DNA of 64,000 nt from Vibrio rarus. Its GTDB lineage: Bacteria; Pseudomonadota; Gammaproteobacteria; Enterobacterales; Vibrionaceae. Shown here piece by piece: positions 45,794-55,779 of the stretch. The translations under genes were made by a program, and so were the position numbers. The stretch spans positions 310,001 through 374,000 of the forward strand of contig NZ_AP024900.1 in NCBI RefSeq assembly GCF_024347075.1, given 5' to 3'. Each line of letters opens with the position of its first letter. The stretch's first letter is position 1. A model generated the notes under the pieces. It was not told the DNA's origin. It saw nothing but the letters and a program-made list of their open reading frames with translations, and did not search any database.

Positions 45794-48040
45794 ATGTCGA
45801 ACGAGATTACATATGATGGCGTAGAACAATTACCAATGCGTAAGTTCACCGAAGACGCCTATTTGAATTATTCAATGTACGTCATTATGGATCGTGCATT
45901 GCCTTACATTGGTGATGGCTTAAAGCCCGTACAGCGTCGCATTATTTATGCCATGTCAGAGCTTGGTTTATCGGCATCATCAAAATATAAAAAATCGGCT
46001 CGTACCGTCGGTGATGTATTGGGTAAATACCACCCACACGGTGACTCAGCTTGTTATGAAGCCATGGTATTAATGGCTCAGCCATTTACTTATCGTTATC
46101 CATTGGTGGATGGACAGGGGAACTGGGGTGCACCAGACGATCCTAAGTCTTTTGCCGCCATGCGTTATACCGAGTCAAAGCTATCTAAATTTGCTGAAGT
46201 TTTACTTGGCGAGCTCGGTCAAGGCACTGTTGAGTGGCAGCCAAACTTTGATGGTTCAATGAAAGAACCTCAGATGCTTCCTGCACGCCTACCGCACATT
46301 TTACTTAATGGCATTACCGGTATCGCCGTTGGGATGGCCACCGATATTCCGCCACATAATGTGCGTGAAGTGACGAATGCCACTATGGAGTTGATTGATA
46401 ACCCTAAGGCTGAATTGCCAGATATCATGCAATTTGTGCAAGGGCCTGATTACCCAACTGAAGCTGAGATTATCTCGCCTAAAACGGATATTGAAAAAAT
46501 TTATCGCACAGGCCGAGGCAGCATTAAAATGCGTGCGGTTTGGCATAAAGAAGCCAGTGATATTGTGATTACTGCATTGCCTCATCAGGTGTCAGGTTCT
46601 AAGTTACTAGAGCAAATTGCCAATCAAATGCGCGCGAAAAAGCTGCCAATGGTGGACGATTTGCGTGATGAGTCGGATCATGAAAACCCGACCCGAATTG
46701 TTATCGTACCGCGCTCAAGTCGAGTGGATTGCGATCAATTAATGAACCACCTGTTTGCTTCAACGGACCTTGAGAAGAACTATCGCGTTAACTTAAACAT
46801 GATAGGTTTAGATAAGCGTCCACAAGTGAAAGGTTTAGTACAAATTCTCAAAGAGTGGATTGAGTTTCGTCGCACGACAGTGCGTCGTCGCTTGCAGTAT
46901 CGCTTAGATAAAATCTTAGCGCGCTTACATATCCTCGAAGGCTTGTTGGTCGCTTACCTTAACCTTGATGAAGTCATTGAAATCATCCGTACAGAAGATG
47001 AGCCTAAAGTGGTATTGATGGCGCGCTTTGAGTTGTCGGGTATTCAAGCGGATGCGATTTTAGATACCAAGTTACGCCAGTTAGCCAAACTTGAAGAGTT
47101 TAAGATCCGCGGTGAACAAGAAGCGTTGGAAAAAGAGCGTAAACAACTGGAGTTGTTATTGGGCTCAGAACGCCGTTTGAACACTTTACTTAAGAAAGAG
47201 TTAAAAGCAGATTCAGAAAAATATGGTGATGATCGCCGTTCACCTATAGTCGAGCGTGCAGAAGCCAAAGCCTTAACCGAAAAAGACTTATTGCCGAGCG
47301 AACCTATTACGGTCGTGTTGTCGGAGAAAGGTTGGATTCGCCATGCTAAAGGGCATGAGGTGGACGCTTCAACATTGAATTATAAATCCGGTGATAGTTT
47401 CCTTGCTTCGGCCAGAGGAAAGAGCAACCAGCAAGCGATATTCTTAGGCTCAGATGGGCGAAGTTACTCTTTAGAGTCTCATTCTTTACCGTCAGCAAGA
47501 AGCCAAGGGGAACCTATTACGGGGCGTCTAAATATTTCTACCGGCACTCATATTCGTCAAGTGTTGATGGGGGATGAAGAGCAACTTTGGTTAGTTGGCT
47601 CAGATGCCGGTTATGGGTTTGTTTGTCGTGGTAGTGATTTACTATCGAAAAACCGCAGCGGTAAGGCGTTGGTGAATCTTCCACAAAGTGCTGAGATTTT
47701 AACACCGAGTGCCATCTCTCAATTAGATAGCGATGAAATATTAGCTATAACGAACTTAGGCAGGATGTTGCTGTTTTCGATTAAGGACTTGCCACAATTA
47801 AGTAAAGGTAAAGGGAATAAGATCATCAATATTCCTTCTGCTAAAGCTAAGAGTCGTGAAGAGTTTGTCACACAACTGATTGCTATTCCTGCCAATGCGA
47901 CGGTGACCTTGTATGCAGGTAAACGTAAACTTGGTCTAAAACCTAGTGACCTTGAGAACTTTAGAGGTGAAAGAGGACGTCGCGGCGCTATGCTACCGCG
48001 CGGCTTGCAACGTGTCACCGCTATAGAAGTACAGTCATAG
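45794..48040 (+). CDS. parC: DNA topoisomerase IV subunit A
   Basis: 748 residues, E. coli-like. The DNA-cleavage domain holds the catalytic tyrosine in [14 protein letters not shown] and the quinolone-resistance region [17 protein letters not shown], where the serine usually altered in resistant strains is unchanged. The C-terminal beta-pinwheel for DNA wrapping follows. Confidence 0.97.
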   Translation: MSNEITYDGVEQLPMRKFTEDAYLNYSMYVIMDRALPYIGDGLKPVQRRIIYAMSELGLSASSKYKKSARTVGDVLGKYHPHGDSACYEAMVLMAQPFTYRYPLVDGQGNWGAPDDPKSFAAMRYTESKLSKFAEVLLGELGQGTVEWQPNFDGSMKEPQMLPARLPHILLNGITGIAVGMATDIPPHNVREVTNATMELIDNPKAELPDIMQFVQGPDYPTEAEIISPKTDIEKIYRTGRGSIKMRAVWHKEASDIVITALPHQVSGSKLLEQIANQMRAKKLPMVDDLRDESDHENPTRIVIVPRSSRVDCDQLMNHLFASTDLEKNYRVNLNMIGLDKRPQVKGLVQILKEWIEFRRTTVRRRLQYRLDKILARLHILEGLLVAYLNLDEVIEIIRTEDEPKVVLMARFELSGIQADAILDTKLRQLAKLEEFKIRGEQEALEKERKQLELLLGSERRLNTLLKKELKADSEKYGDDRRSPIVERAEAKALTEKDLLPSEPITVVLSEKGWIRHAKGHEVDASTLNYKSGDSFLASARGKSNQQAIFLGSDGRSYSLESHSLPSARSQGEPITGRLNISTGTHIRQVLMGDEEQLWLVGSDAGYGFVCRGSDLLSKNRSGKALVNLPQSAEILTPSAISQLDSDEILAITNLGRMLLFSIKDLPQLSKGKGNKIINIPSAKAKSREEFVTQLIAIPANATVTLYAGKRKLGLKPSDLENFRGERGRRGAMLPRGLQRVTAIEVQS

Positions 48041-48051
48041 CGGCTATCAAC

Positions 48052-48079
48052 AAAAAAACCGCCGATAGGCGGTTTTTTT
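48052..48079. terminator. Terminator after parC
   Basis: ACCGCC-GATA-GGCGGT stem flanked by A7 and T7 runs. Its right T-run joins directly to a truncated repeat element. Confidence 0.92.
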
Positions 48080-48180
48080 CGATAAGTCGTTATTCTACAA
48101 TCAAAAATTCTAACGCAGTTATCGAGTGTGTTAACAAGCTAGAATGACCCGTTATGGTATTACTTACTACGATTAGTATT
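48080..48180 (-). repeat. Dispersed element, copy 2 (inverted, truncated)
   Basis: About 100 bp matching, in reverse orientation, the first two thirds of the elements at 39245 and 57807: the terminal repeat ATACTAATCGTAGTAAGTAA, the conserved GGGTCATTCTAG block and the CGATAA...TTATCG hairpin. The remaining ~60 bp and the second terminal repeat are missing where it meets the parC terminator. Its end contains the final codons and stop of degS. Confidence 0.85.
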
Positions 48181-49251
48181 AGGTGTTAATAGCCGGTTAT
48201 CTTCGCCAATTTTAACGGTCAGCTGTTTTTGTTTACCGTTTCTAATAACGACGATTTTGACTTCGCTACCTGGGCGGGCGTCTGTGATGGCGTCCATTAC
48301 GCTTTGACGATTGTCAGCGACCATATCACCGATTTTAACGATAATATCTTGCGCCTTAATCCCCCCTTCATCCGCAGGACCTCCGGGTTCAACGCCTAAC
48401 ACAATGATGCCACCAGTAAAGTTTCCTGCCAGTAAACGATTGGTCATTGAGCTGATATCTTGGCCGTCAACGCCAATGTAACCACGAATCACACGACCGT
48501 CCGCAATGATTTTATTCATGATTTTCCAAGCTAATTTTTGTGGGATGGCAAATGAAATACCATAAGTCTCAAGCTCGGTGGCTTGTTGAAATGAAGCGGT
48601 ATTAATGCCCACTAGCTCACCTTGAGAGTTGACTAACGCCCCCCCTGAGTTTCCTTCATTAATTGCAGCATCGGTTTGAATAAAGGCTTGTCTGCCATCG
48701 GCACTAATTGAAGAACGCCCGGTGGCTGAAATGATCCCTAAGGTGGTGGTTTGCCCTAGGTTATAAGGGTTACCTATAGCGAGGACAATATCACCCACTT
48801 TAGCGGAGTATTCAGAGTTAAGTGGGATCACAGGCAGGTTTGACATGGATATCTGTAACACAGCAATGTCAGTGCGGCGGTCTTGCCCTATGAGTTGTGC
48901 ACTGGCAACGCGTCCATCTTGTAGAGCCACAATGACTTGGTCTGCACTGGCAACAACATGATAGTTGGTAATGATATAGCCTTTAGCACTAACAATAACC
49001 CCAGAGCCTAGCCCTTGGGTTTTCAGTTTGCTTCTATCTTCTTCTGAATATTGGCGACTATAAATATTGACCACAGCCGGCGCGGCTCGTTGAACGGCAT
49101 TATTGAAAGACATGGGTGACGAAGAGGCTGTCACGGTATTAGATTGGGATTGCGCGGGGATGATTTTATGACGCAGTTCAGGTATCAGCGCGATGACGAT
49201 AGCAGCAGCGATCAGTCCAAATAAAATAGAGCGCAAAAAAGATCTCAGCAT
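48160..49251 (-). CDS. degS: Periplasmic stress-sensor serine protease DegS
   Basis: 363 residues. One N-terminal membrane anchor (SILFGLIAAAIVIALIPEL), trypsin-like domain with catalytic His (NYHVVASADQ), Asp (RRTDIAVLQI) and Ser (NEGNSGGALVN), and a single PDZ domain. It cleaves RseA when unassembled porins accumulate, releasing sigma-E. The last residues (about NTNRSK) and the stop codon are encoded by a dispersed repeat element, so the C-terminus differs from relatives. Confidence 0.95.
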   Translation of the reverse strand: MLRSFLRSILFGLIAAAIVIALIPELRHKIIPAQSQSNTVTASSSPMSFNNAVQRAAPAVVNIYSRQYSEEDRSKLKTQGLGSGVIVSAKGYIITNYHVVASADQVIVALQDGRVASAQLIGQDRRTDIAVLQISMSNLPVIPLNSEYSAKVGDIVLAIGNPYNLGQTTTLGIISATGRSSISADGRQAFIQTDAAINEGNSGGALVNSQGELVGINTASFQQATELETYGISFAIPQKLAWKIMNKIIADGRVIRGYIGVDGQDISSMTNRLLAGNFTGGIIVLGVEPGGPADEGGIKAQDIIVKIGDMVADNRQSVMDAITDARPGSEVKIVVIRNGKQKQLTVKIGEDNRLLTPNTNRSK

Positions 49252-49351
49252 GATTCTCTCAACAAACCTTGTATTGATTTAAGCATAACACTCATTTTTA
49301 GCGAAAGAAAAGGGAAGCGCTAGGCTTCCCTTATCCATTTCATCGTTTATT

Positions 49352-50722
49352 CTAGCGGACGACAACAACGACTCTTCTATCGCCACGTTGAATATTTAGT
49401 GCTAGTACACCGTCTTGTTTTTCTAGGTATTTCGACAGTTCTTTTAGGTTAGATACTCGATGGCGGTTTACCCCAATAATGATATCCCCTTGCTCGATCT
49501 CGTAGGATTCGGCTGGAGAACCTTTGGTTACAGAGGTCACTTTCACCCCTTGTTGTGCATCCGATTTTTGCGTATTACTCAAAGAGGCGCCAGTTAAACC
49601 AGGGTGCAGTTGTTCTGCTTTCGTTTGTTGAGACTGGGACTCACCTAAAGTTACGTCAAACTGTTTATTTTTGCCATCGCGGATAACGCCAATTTTTATT
49701 TTTTTACCGGCACCTAAAGTGGCGACTTTCGCGCGAAGTTCGCTAAAGGTACTGATCTTTTTGCCGTTAAGAGAGACGATGACATCACCCGCTTGTAGAC
49801 CGGCTTTATCTGCAGCACTGTCTGGTAATACTTGGTTGACGAAAGCGCCGCGACTTGACTCATAACCTAAAGCTTGCGCCAGTTCTGCGGTGATTTCTCC
49901 ACCTTGTACTCCGAGCATGCCACGTTTCACTTCGCCATAATTAATGATTTGCTCGGTGAGGTTATGGATCATATTTGATGGAATCGCAAAACCGATCCCC
50001 ACATTACCGCCATTAGGGCCTAAGATAGCGGTGTTAATACCAATTAATTTACCATTAAGGTCAACGAGAGCTCCCCCTGAGTTACCTGAATTAATGGCAG
50101 CATCGGTTTGGATGAAGTTTTCAAAATTCTCAAGATTCAAACCACTTCGACCAAGGGCTGATACTATGCCTGAAGTGACGGTTTTTCCTAGGCCAAACGG
50201 GTTGCCTATGGCGACAGTAAAATCACCGACGCGCAGTTTATCTGAGTCAGCGAACTCCATTTGAGTTAGCCCTTTCGCTTTTTTCTTTAGTTTTAATAGC
50301 GCAATGTCTGACATCTTATCGCCACCGACGAGTTCGGCGTCAAACTCACGGCCATCGCTCAATTGGACTTTTATGGAGTCGGCTCCATTAATCACATGGT
50401 AGTTGGTGATGATGTGTCCTTTCTCTGAGTCAATAATAACCCCAGAGCCTAGACCTCGAAATGGGCGTTCTTGAGACTGTTCTGCAGGGAGTTCATCACC
50501 AAAGAAAAAGCGGAAACTTTCAGGAATTTGTTGCTTGGAAACCATTGTTCCTTCAACTGAAATATTGACAACTGCAGGTGATACTCGCTCAAGCATAGGG
50601 GCAAGGCTTGGCAGTTCATTGCCGTCCACCTGCAAAGGTAAGGCAGCGCTGGCGTGCAATGGCGTCATTATCGAGCCTAAACTTAAGGCTACAACAGATA
50701 AGGCAAGCAAAGGTTTTTTCAT
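49352..50722 (-). CDS. degQ: Periplasmic serine protease/chaperone DegQ (DegP family)
   Basis: 456 residues with a signal peptide ending at LHASA, a protease domain (His in TNYHVINGAD, Asp in KMSDIALLKL, Ser in NSGNSGGALVD) and two PDZ domains, which separates it from DegS. It degrades or refolds misfolded envelope proteins. Located upstream of degS with 100 bp between; a sigma-E-like promoter stands right before it. DegP versus DegQ naming is by synteny with degS. Confidence 0.94.
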   Translation of the reverse strand: MKKPLLALSVVALSLGSIMTPLHASAALPLQVDGNELPSLAPMLERVSPAVVNISVEGTMVSKQQIPESFRFFFGDELPAEQSQERPFRGLGSGVIIDSEKGHIITNYHVINGADSIKVQLSDGREFDAELVGGDKMSDIALLKLKKKAKGLTQMEFADSDKLRVGDFTVAIGNPFGLGKTVTSGIVSALGRSGLNLENFENFIQTDAAINSGNSGGALVDLNGKLIGINTAILGPNGGNVGIGFAIPSNMIHNLTEQIINYGEVKRGMLGVQGGEITAELAQALGYESSRGAFVNQVLPDSAADKAGLQAGDVIVSLNGKKISTFSELRAKVATLGAGKKIKIGVIRDGKNKQFDVTLGESQSQQTKAEQLHPGLTGASLSNTQKSDAQQGVKVTSVTKGSPAESYEIEQGDIIIGVNRHRVSNLKELSKYLEKQDGVLALNIQRGDRRVVVVVR

Positions 50723-50749
50723 TATTGGCTCCTATAGGTACTTTCAATG

Positions 50750-50778
50750 TTGAGACAGGGAAAATTCGTTCCGGTTCC
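50750..50778 (-). promoter_or_regulatory. Sigma-E-like promoter of degQ
   Basis: On the minus strand GGAACCG (plus-strand 50772-50778), a 16-bp spacer and TCTCAA (50750-50755) fit the sigma-E consensus (GGAACTT, 16 bp, TCTGA/TCAAA) and would start transcription about 20 bases before the degQ ATG. This closes a loop in which DegS activates sigma-E and sigma-E raises the neighbouring protease. Confidence 0.65.
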
Positions 50779-50832
50779 TTTGCTAGGAAAAAATTCAGAA
50801 TTTATCGTGTCTCAACATTTTCGAGAGTAGCG

Positions 50833-51267
50833 TTATGATGCTTTTATGGCTTCTGGAGCATCTAAGATTTCTTTCTTTACCTCTTTTAACATCCCAGTAG
50901 CGCCATTGGCGTAATCTTTAGGTGGCTCACTTGTGGACGTCGCTTGGTCATTATCTTCTTCATCAGAGGTAATGCGCTTAGCGAATGGGTTGTCCTGAGC
51001 GGGAAGATTAGGCAATAAATCGTTTGATGTATTTGCCATGTGCTCATATAGCTTGCGATATTCCTTACCTATATTATCGAGAATCTGAGCAGACTCTGAA
51101 AAATGGTCGTTAATATCTTGACGTTGCTGTTCTAGTTGGAACTTTGAAGATTCTAAATCTTTTTGTAACTGTTTTTGCTTTTTATATTGTGGGGTAGTGA
51201 TTCGAGAAATAATCACTCCAATTATGATCCCCACGAATAGGCCGACTATCGCATAAATCCAAGGCAT
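50833..51267 (-). CDS. zapG: Cell-division protein ZapG (YhcB, DUF1043)
   Basis: 144 residues. One N-terminal membrane helix (MPWIYAIVGLFVGIIIGVIISRI), a coiled coil and an acidic, low-complexity tail. YhcB proteins anchor to the inner membrane and link division with envelope synthesis. Divergent from zapE, as in E. coli. Confidence 0.88.
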   Translation of the reverse strand: MPWIYAIVGLFVGIIIGVIISRITTPQYKKQKQLQKDLESSKFQLEQQRQDINDHFSESAQILDNIGKEYRKLYEHMANTSNDLLPNLPAQDNPFAKRITSDEEDNDQATSTSEPPKDYANGATGMLKEVKKEILDAPEAIKAS

Positions 51268-51386
51268 AGTATTTCCTTTTGTTAATCTGTTAACAATCTA
51301 GTTACTGCGTTCTTACACCGCAACATACCTCATGTTACTATGAGAACCTTATCCAATAAAGAATCTAATTGAGTTGATCAACAAAA

Positions 51387-52499
51387 ATGACGCCGTTAGA
51401 AAAATATCAACACGATATCGACCTGCATGGTTTCCAGTTTGATGCACAGCAACACAAAGCCGTTCAAGCATTTGAAGAGTTATACGTCAGACTAGAAGAC
51501 AATGCGCAACCATCTATCACCACTCAACCAAAAGGATGGCAACGTTGGTTTAGTAAGCCTAAAAAGGTGGCGTCACCGAAAGGGTTATATGTTTGGGGCG
51601 GGGTAGGTCGAGGCAAAACCTACTTGATGGATAGCTTTTTTGAGCTGTATCCCAGTGAGCGAAAAATGCGTATGCACTTTCATCGCTTTATGTATCGAGT
51701 GCATCATGAGCTTAAGCAACTGCACAATCAAAGTGATCCGCTATCATTGGTTGCGGATAAATTTAAAAGTGAAGCGGATGTCATTTGCTTTGATGAGTTC
51801 TTCGTCTCTGACATTACCGATGCCATGATCTTAGCCACTTTATTTCAGGCTCTATTTGAGCGAAATATAGTATTAGTGGCCACCTCGAATATTCCTCCCC
51901 ACCTTTTATATAGAAATGGCTTACAACGAGCGCGTTTCTTGCCAACCATTGACCTAATAGAACAGCATTGCCATGTGTTTGAATTGGACAGTGAAACGGA
52001 TTTTAGAATGCGAACCTTACAACAGGCTGAGCTGTATCATCATCCTTTAGATGCTGATGCCCAGCGCAACCTTGATGGTTATTTTGAATCATTGAGTGCA
52101 TTGACTGTTGAAAATGGGCAAGCGTTAACTCAGATTGATATTAATCAGCGACACATAGACGTTATTAAAGGGTACAACGGTGTGCTAATGGCGAGTTTTG
52201 CTCAGTTGTGTGAAACGGCACGTAGTCAAAACGACTATATCGAGCTCTCTCGTGAGTATCACACTGTGCTGTTGTCGGATATGCCTCAGTTAGGAGGGCA
52301 AAACGACGATGCAGCGCGGCGCTTTATTGCCTTAGTGGATGAGTTTTATGACCGGAAGGTGTGCCTGATTATTGCAGCTGCAGTGCCGTTGCATCAATTG
52401 TATGCCGGAGGGCAGTTGCAATTTGAGTTTCAGCGCTGTGAATCGCGTTTGACCGAAATGCAAAGCAACAGTTATCTCAGCCAAGAACATTTGGCTTAA
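51387..52499 (+). CDS. zapE: Cell-division ATPase ZapE (AFG1-like)
   Basis: 370 residues. P-loop GGVGRGKTYLMDSFFE, Walker B VICFDEFFVSDITDAMIL, and sensor motif ATSNIPPHLLYRNGLQRARFLPTI. ZapE is an ATPase that acts on the Z ring under low oxygen or heat. No partner gene follows; rplM has its own promoter. Confidence 0.94.
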   Translation: MTPLEKYQHDIDLHGFQFDAQQHKAVQAFEELYVRLEDNAQPSITTQPKGWQRWFSKPKKVASPKGLYVWGGVGRGKTYLMDSFFELYPSERKMRMHFHRFMYRVHHELKQLHNQSDPLSLVADKFKSEADVICFDEFFVSDITDAMILATLFQALFERNIVLVATSNIPPHLLYRNGLQRARFLPTIDLIEQHCHVFELDSETDFRMRTLQQAELYHHPLDADAQRNLDGYFESLSALTVENGQALTQIDINQRHIDVIKGYNGVLMASFAQLCETARSQNDYIELSREYHTVLLSDMPQLGGQNDDAARRFIALVDEFYDRKVCLIIAAAVPLHQLYAGGQLQFEFQRCESRLTEMQSNSYLSQEHLA

Positions 52500-52585
52500 T
52501 GGGAGAAGTTGCGTTTGTGCGTTACTGTGGCCGTTAGGTTATGCATTTAACTAAATAAAATGCTCAACAAATAAGCCAAATGGGA

Positions 52586-52761
52586 TTGCGTTTTTTGTTG
52601 GCTTAGGTATAATCCTGCGACCCACCGTTACTGCAGGTGATTTTCTTTATAGAAACTTACCAAAGAGTGCCACCACTCGAAGGGGTGATGACTGGGCTCT
52701 TAGACAGTGGGAGCAAACGCTCCTTATTAGTTTAATTTCAAATTAACGGGTTATTATTAGC
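52586..52761 (+). promoter_or_regulatory. rplM-rpsI promoter and structured leader
   Basis: TTGCGT (52586-52591), a 16-bp spacer and a consensus TATAAT (52608-52613) are followed by a leader of about 140 bases. In it CACCACTCGAAGGGGTGATG and GGGAGCAAACGCTCC can form hairpins. E. coli L13 represses its own operon through the leader, and this region could act alike; that is inference. Confidence 0.6.
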
Positions 52762-53190
52762 ATGAAAACATTCGTTGCTAAACCAGAAACTGTAAAACGT
52801 GACTGGTATGTTGTAGACGCAGAAGGTAAAACTCTTGGTCGTCTTGCAAGTGAAATCGCTTCTCGCCTACGCGGTAAGCACAAAGCTGAATACACTCCTC
52901 ATTGTGACGCTGGTGATTACATCATCGTTGTTAACGCTGAGAAAATTACCGTAACTGGTAACAAGGCTAAAGGTAAAGTGTATTACCGTCACTCTGAATT
53001 CCCAGGTGGTCTAAAATCTATCACTTTTGAAAAGTTGATCGATAAGAAACCAGAAATGGTTATCGAACTAGCTGTTAAAGGTATGTTACCACGTGGTCCT
53101 CTAGGCCGCGCAATGTACCGTAAGCTAAAAGTATACGCTGGCGCTGAGCACAACCATGCTGCTCAACAACCACAAGTACTAGACATCTAA
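52762..53190 (+). CDS. rplM: 50S ribosomal protein L13
   Basis: 142 residues as in E. coli, starting [20 protein letters not shown] with [26 protein letters not shown] and [20 protein letters not shown]. Codons are strongly biased as expected of a highly expressed gene. Co-transcribed with rpsI. Confidence 0.98.
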   Translation: MKTFVAKPETVKRDWYVVDAEGKTLGRLASEIASRLRGKHKAEYTPHCDAGDYIIVVNAEKITVTGNKAKGKVYYRHSEFPGGLKSITFEKLIDKKPEMVIELAVKGMLPRGPLGRAMYRKLKVYAGAEHNHAAQQPQVLDI

Positions 53191-53205
53191 TCGGGGATAT
53201 TGGAA

Positions 53206-53598
53206 ATGGCAGAGAATCAATACTACGGCACTGGTCGCCGCAAAAGCTCAGCTGCTCGTGTTTTCATCAAACCGGGTGCTGGTAACATCGTAATCAACAA
53301 GCGTAGCCTTGATGTTTACTTTGGTCGTGAAACTTCTCGTATGGTTGTTCGTCAACCACTTGAGCTAGTTGAAATGTTAGACAAGCTAGACCTTTACATC
53401 ACTGTTTCTGGTGGTGGTATTTCTGGTCAAGCTGGCGCTATCCGTCACGGCATTACTCGTGCTCTTATGGAATACGATGAAACTCTACGTCCTGCTCTAC
53501 GCGCTGCTGGATACGTTACACGTGACGCACGTCAAGTTGAACGTAAGAAAGTTGGTCTACGTAAAGCACGTCGTAAACCACAGTTCTCTAAGCGTTAA
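53206..53598 (+). CDS. rpsI: 30S ribosomal protein S9
   Basis: 130 residues from the ATG at 53206, the standard length; an in-frame TTG at 53200 is not needed. Begins [20 protein letters not shown] and ends in the conserved basic tail [17 protein letters not shown] that reaches the P-site tRNA. Confidence 0.98.
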   Translation: MAENQYYGTGRRKSSAARVFIKPGAGNIVINKRSLDVYFGRETSRMVVRQPLELVEMLDKLDLYITVSGGGISGQAGAIRHGITRALMEYDETLRPALRAAGYVTRDARQVERKKVGLRKARRKPQFSKR

Positions 53599-53651
53599 TC
53601 TTTCTTATTCAGAAAGAGCAATGCTCTGGCTTTCGGGCTGGAATTGTGTCA

Positions 53652-53688
53652 AAAAAGCTCGGTATTATACCGGGCTTTTTGTTTTTTT
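53652..53688 (+). terminator. Terminator of rplM-rpsI
   Basis: AAAGCTCGGTA pairs with TACCGGGCTTT (one G-U pair), three-base loop, then a long T-rich tract. Confidence 0.88.
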
Positions 53689-53805
53689 ATCATTTCAAAA
53701 AATCCTTTCTTGTTAGTATCTTCCATCATAAATGTTTCACTTTCACCTCTTTTGTGACCTATGCTCTGATTTGCTTCAGATATGTTGTAAAAAAGTAGCT
53801 TTATC

Positions 53806-53834
53806 TTGTCTTAAAGTGGCGTTTTCTTTATCAT
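53806..53834 (+). promoter_or_regulatory. Promoter of petABC
   Basis: TTGTCT (53806-53811) and TATCAT (53829-53834) are spaced exactly 17 bp, about 90 bp before petA. The rest of the 328-bp gap between rpsI and petA contains only the rpsI terminator and AT-rich sequence. Confidence 0.6.
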
Positions 53835-53926
53835 TTGCCCACAAAAATAGAAACAAAGTTTGAGTTTTTAAGCCGTGCTCTGTGAAGGAGTGATTCTATC
53901 CAAAGGAGCAAATGGGAGAATGTTGG

Positions 53927-54517
53927 ATGAGCAATGCGCCACTAAATAATGGACGTCGCAAGTTTCTAACCGCTACCACAGCCGTGGTCGGAGGGTTAGG
54001 AGCCGCAGCTGTCGCTGTACCCTTTATCAAATCTTGGAATCCAAGTGCTAGAGCTAAATCAGCTGGCGCTCCAGTTGAATTCGATATCAGTAAACTAGAA
54101 GAAGGGCAAATGGCCCGAGTGATCTGGCGTGGTCAGCCTGTTTGGGTTGTAAAGCGTGGTCAAGCAACCTTAGACGAGCTTGATCAAATTGCAGGGCAAT
54201 TACGAGATCCTGATTCTGTTGAGGAACAACAACCATCTTATGCACAAAACCTTTATCGTTCCTTAAAGCCTGAAATCTTCATTGCTGTTGGTTTATGTAC
54301 TCACTTAGGGTGCTCACCCACTTACCTTCCAAATAGTTTTAATGAACAAGTGAGCGGAGTTAAATCGGGTTTCTTCTGTCCGTGTCATGGTTCTAAATTT
54401 GATATGGCAGGCCGTGTTTTCCAAGGTGTTCCAGCACCTTATAACCTAGCGGTTCCGCCACATATGTATTTGGACGATAACCTAATTGTCATCGGCGAAG
54501 ACCAAGGAGAGGCGTAA
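53927..54517 (+). CDS. petA: Ubiquinol-cytochrome c reductase, Rieske iron-sulfur subunit
   Basis: 196 residues from the ATG at 53927 (MSNAPLNNGRRKF); an ATG at 53912 with a close AAGGAG site is an alternative. Twin-arginine-like NNGRRKFLTATTAVVGG anchor, then the Rieske ligands CTHLGC and CPCHGS with both disulfide cysteines. It takes electrons from ubiquinol in the bc1 complex. Its stop shares a base with the petB start. Confidence 0.96.
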   Translation: MSNAPLNNGRRKFLTATTAVVGGLGAAAVAVPFIKSWNPSARAKSAGAPVEFDISKLEEGQMARVIWRGQPVWVVKRGQATLDELDQIAGQLRDPDSVEEQQPSYAQNLYRSLKPEIFIAVGLCTHLGCSPTYLPNSFNEQVSGVKSGFFCPCHGSKFDMAGRVFQGVPAPYNLAVPPHMYLDDNLIVIGEDQGEA

Positions 54518-55779
54518 TGGAGGCTTTACTCGGCTGGATTGAAAAACGCATGCCGGCAATGAATACTTACCGTAAGCATATGTCGGAGTATCCACAACCA
54601 AAGAATTCTAACTTCTGGTACATTTTTGGTGCACTTGCCATGTTGGTGTTGGTAAACCAGATTGTCACCGGTATCTGGCTAACCATGAACTACGTACCAT
54701 CTGCGGAAGGGGCGTTTGCTTCTGTTGAATACATTATGCGTGATGTGGAATACGGTTGGCTTCTTCGTTACATGCACTCTACAGGAGCCTCGTTCTTCTT
54801 TATTGTTGTGTACCTGCACATGTACCGCGGCCTAATTTATGGCTCCTATCAAAAACCACGTGAACTGGTGTGGCTGTTTGGTATGTTGCTGTTTGTCGTA
54901 CTCATGGCCGAAGCGTTTATGGGCTACATGCTGCCTTGGGGGCAAATGTCTTACTGGGGTGCTCAGGTAATTATTGGCTTGTTTGGCGCAATCCCAGTTA
55001 TTGGTGATGATTTAACCCTATGGATTCGCGGTGATTATGTTATCTCCGGTGCGACTCTAAACCGTTTCTTTGCTTTGCACGTTGTTGCCTTGCCTATCGT
55101 ATTGTTATTGCTGGTTGCTTTACACATTTTGGCACTACATGAAGTGGGTTCGAATAACCCTGATGGTATTGATACTAAGTTGCCTAAAGGCACTATGGGC
55201 GACGATTACCAGTCAGAATTTAAGTTTCACGAAGATTACAGCAAAAAATACGACATCATTGATTCAATGCCGTTCCACCCCTATGGCACAGTGAAAGATC
55301 TCTTTTATGTTGGCGTGTTCTTGTTGTTCTTTAGTTATGTATTGTTCTATGCGCCAGCGATGGGAGGCTTCTTCCTCGAGCCACCTAACTTTGAAGTGGC
55401 TAACCCGCTGAAAACACCAGAGCATATTGCGCCTGTTTGGTACTTCTCTCCAAACTACGCCATATTGCGTGCGATTCCTGATAAGTTGATAGGTTTTGTG
55501 TTCTTTGGTGGTTCCATCGTGGTGCTGTTCTTACTGCCATGGATTGACCGTTGTAATGTGCGCTCGTTCCGTTACAGAAGCAAACTGCATTTGATTAACT
55601 TGATTCAATTTACGGTTTCGTTTGTGGGCCTAGGTGTGCTTGGTACGCTTCCAGCAACAGAACTGTATACCAATCTGTCTCGTCTGTTCAGTTTGGGCTA
55701 TTTCATGTTCTTCGTCGTGTTGTTTATCTACAGCAAGAATGAAAAGACTAAGACACTACCGACAAGGATCACCAAATAA
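54517..55779 (+). CDS. petB: Cytochrome b subunit of the bc1 complex
   Basis: 420 residues, about eight to nine membrane helices. Heme-ligand histidines in RYMHSTGASFFFIVVYLHMYRG and FFALHVVALPIVLLLLVALHILALHEVG, and the quinol-site motif PEHIAPVWYFSPNYAILRAIPDK (PEWY variant). It is the proton-translocating core of the complex. Overlaps petA and petC by one base each. Confidence 0.97.
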   Translation: MEALLGWIEKRMPAMNTYRKHMSEYPQPKNSNFWYIFGALAMLVLVNQIVTGIWLTMNYVPSAEGAFASVEYIMRDVEYGWLLRYMHSTGASFFFIVVYLHMYRGLIYGSYQKPRELVWLFGMLLFVVLMAEAFMGYMLPWGQMSYWGAQVIIGLFGAIPVIGDDLTLWIRGDYVISGATLNRFFALHVVALPIVLLLLVALHILALHEVGSNNPDGIDTKLPKGTMGDDYQSEFKFHEDYSKKYDIIDSMPFHPYGTVKDLFYVGVFLLFFSYVLFYAPAMGGFFLEPPNFEVANPLKTPEHIAPVWYFSPNYAILRAIPDKLIGFVFFGGSIVVLFLLPWIDRCNVRSFRYRSKLHLINLIQFTVSFVGLGVLGTLPATELYTNLSRLFSLGYFMFFVVLFIYSKNEKTKTLPTRITK

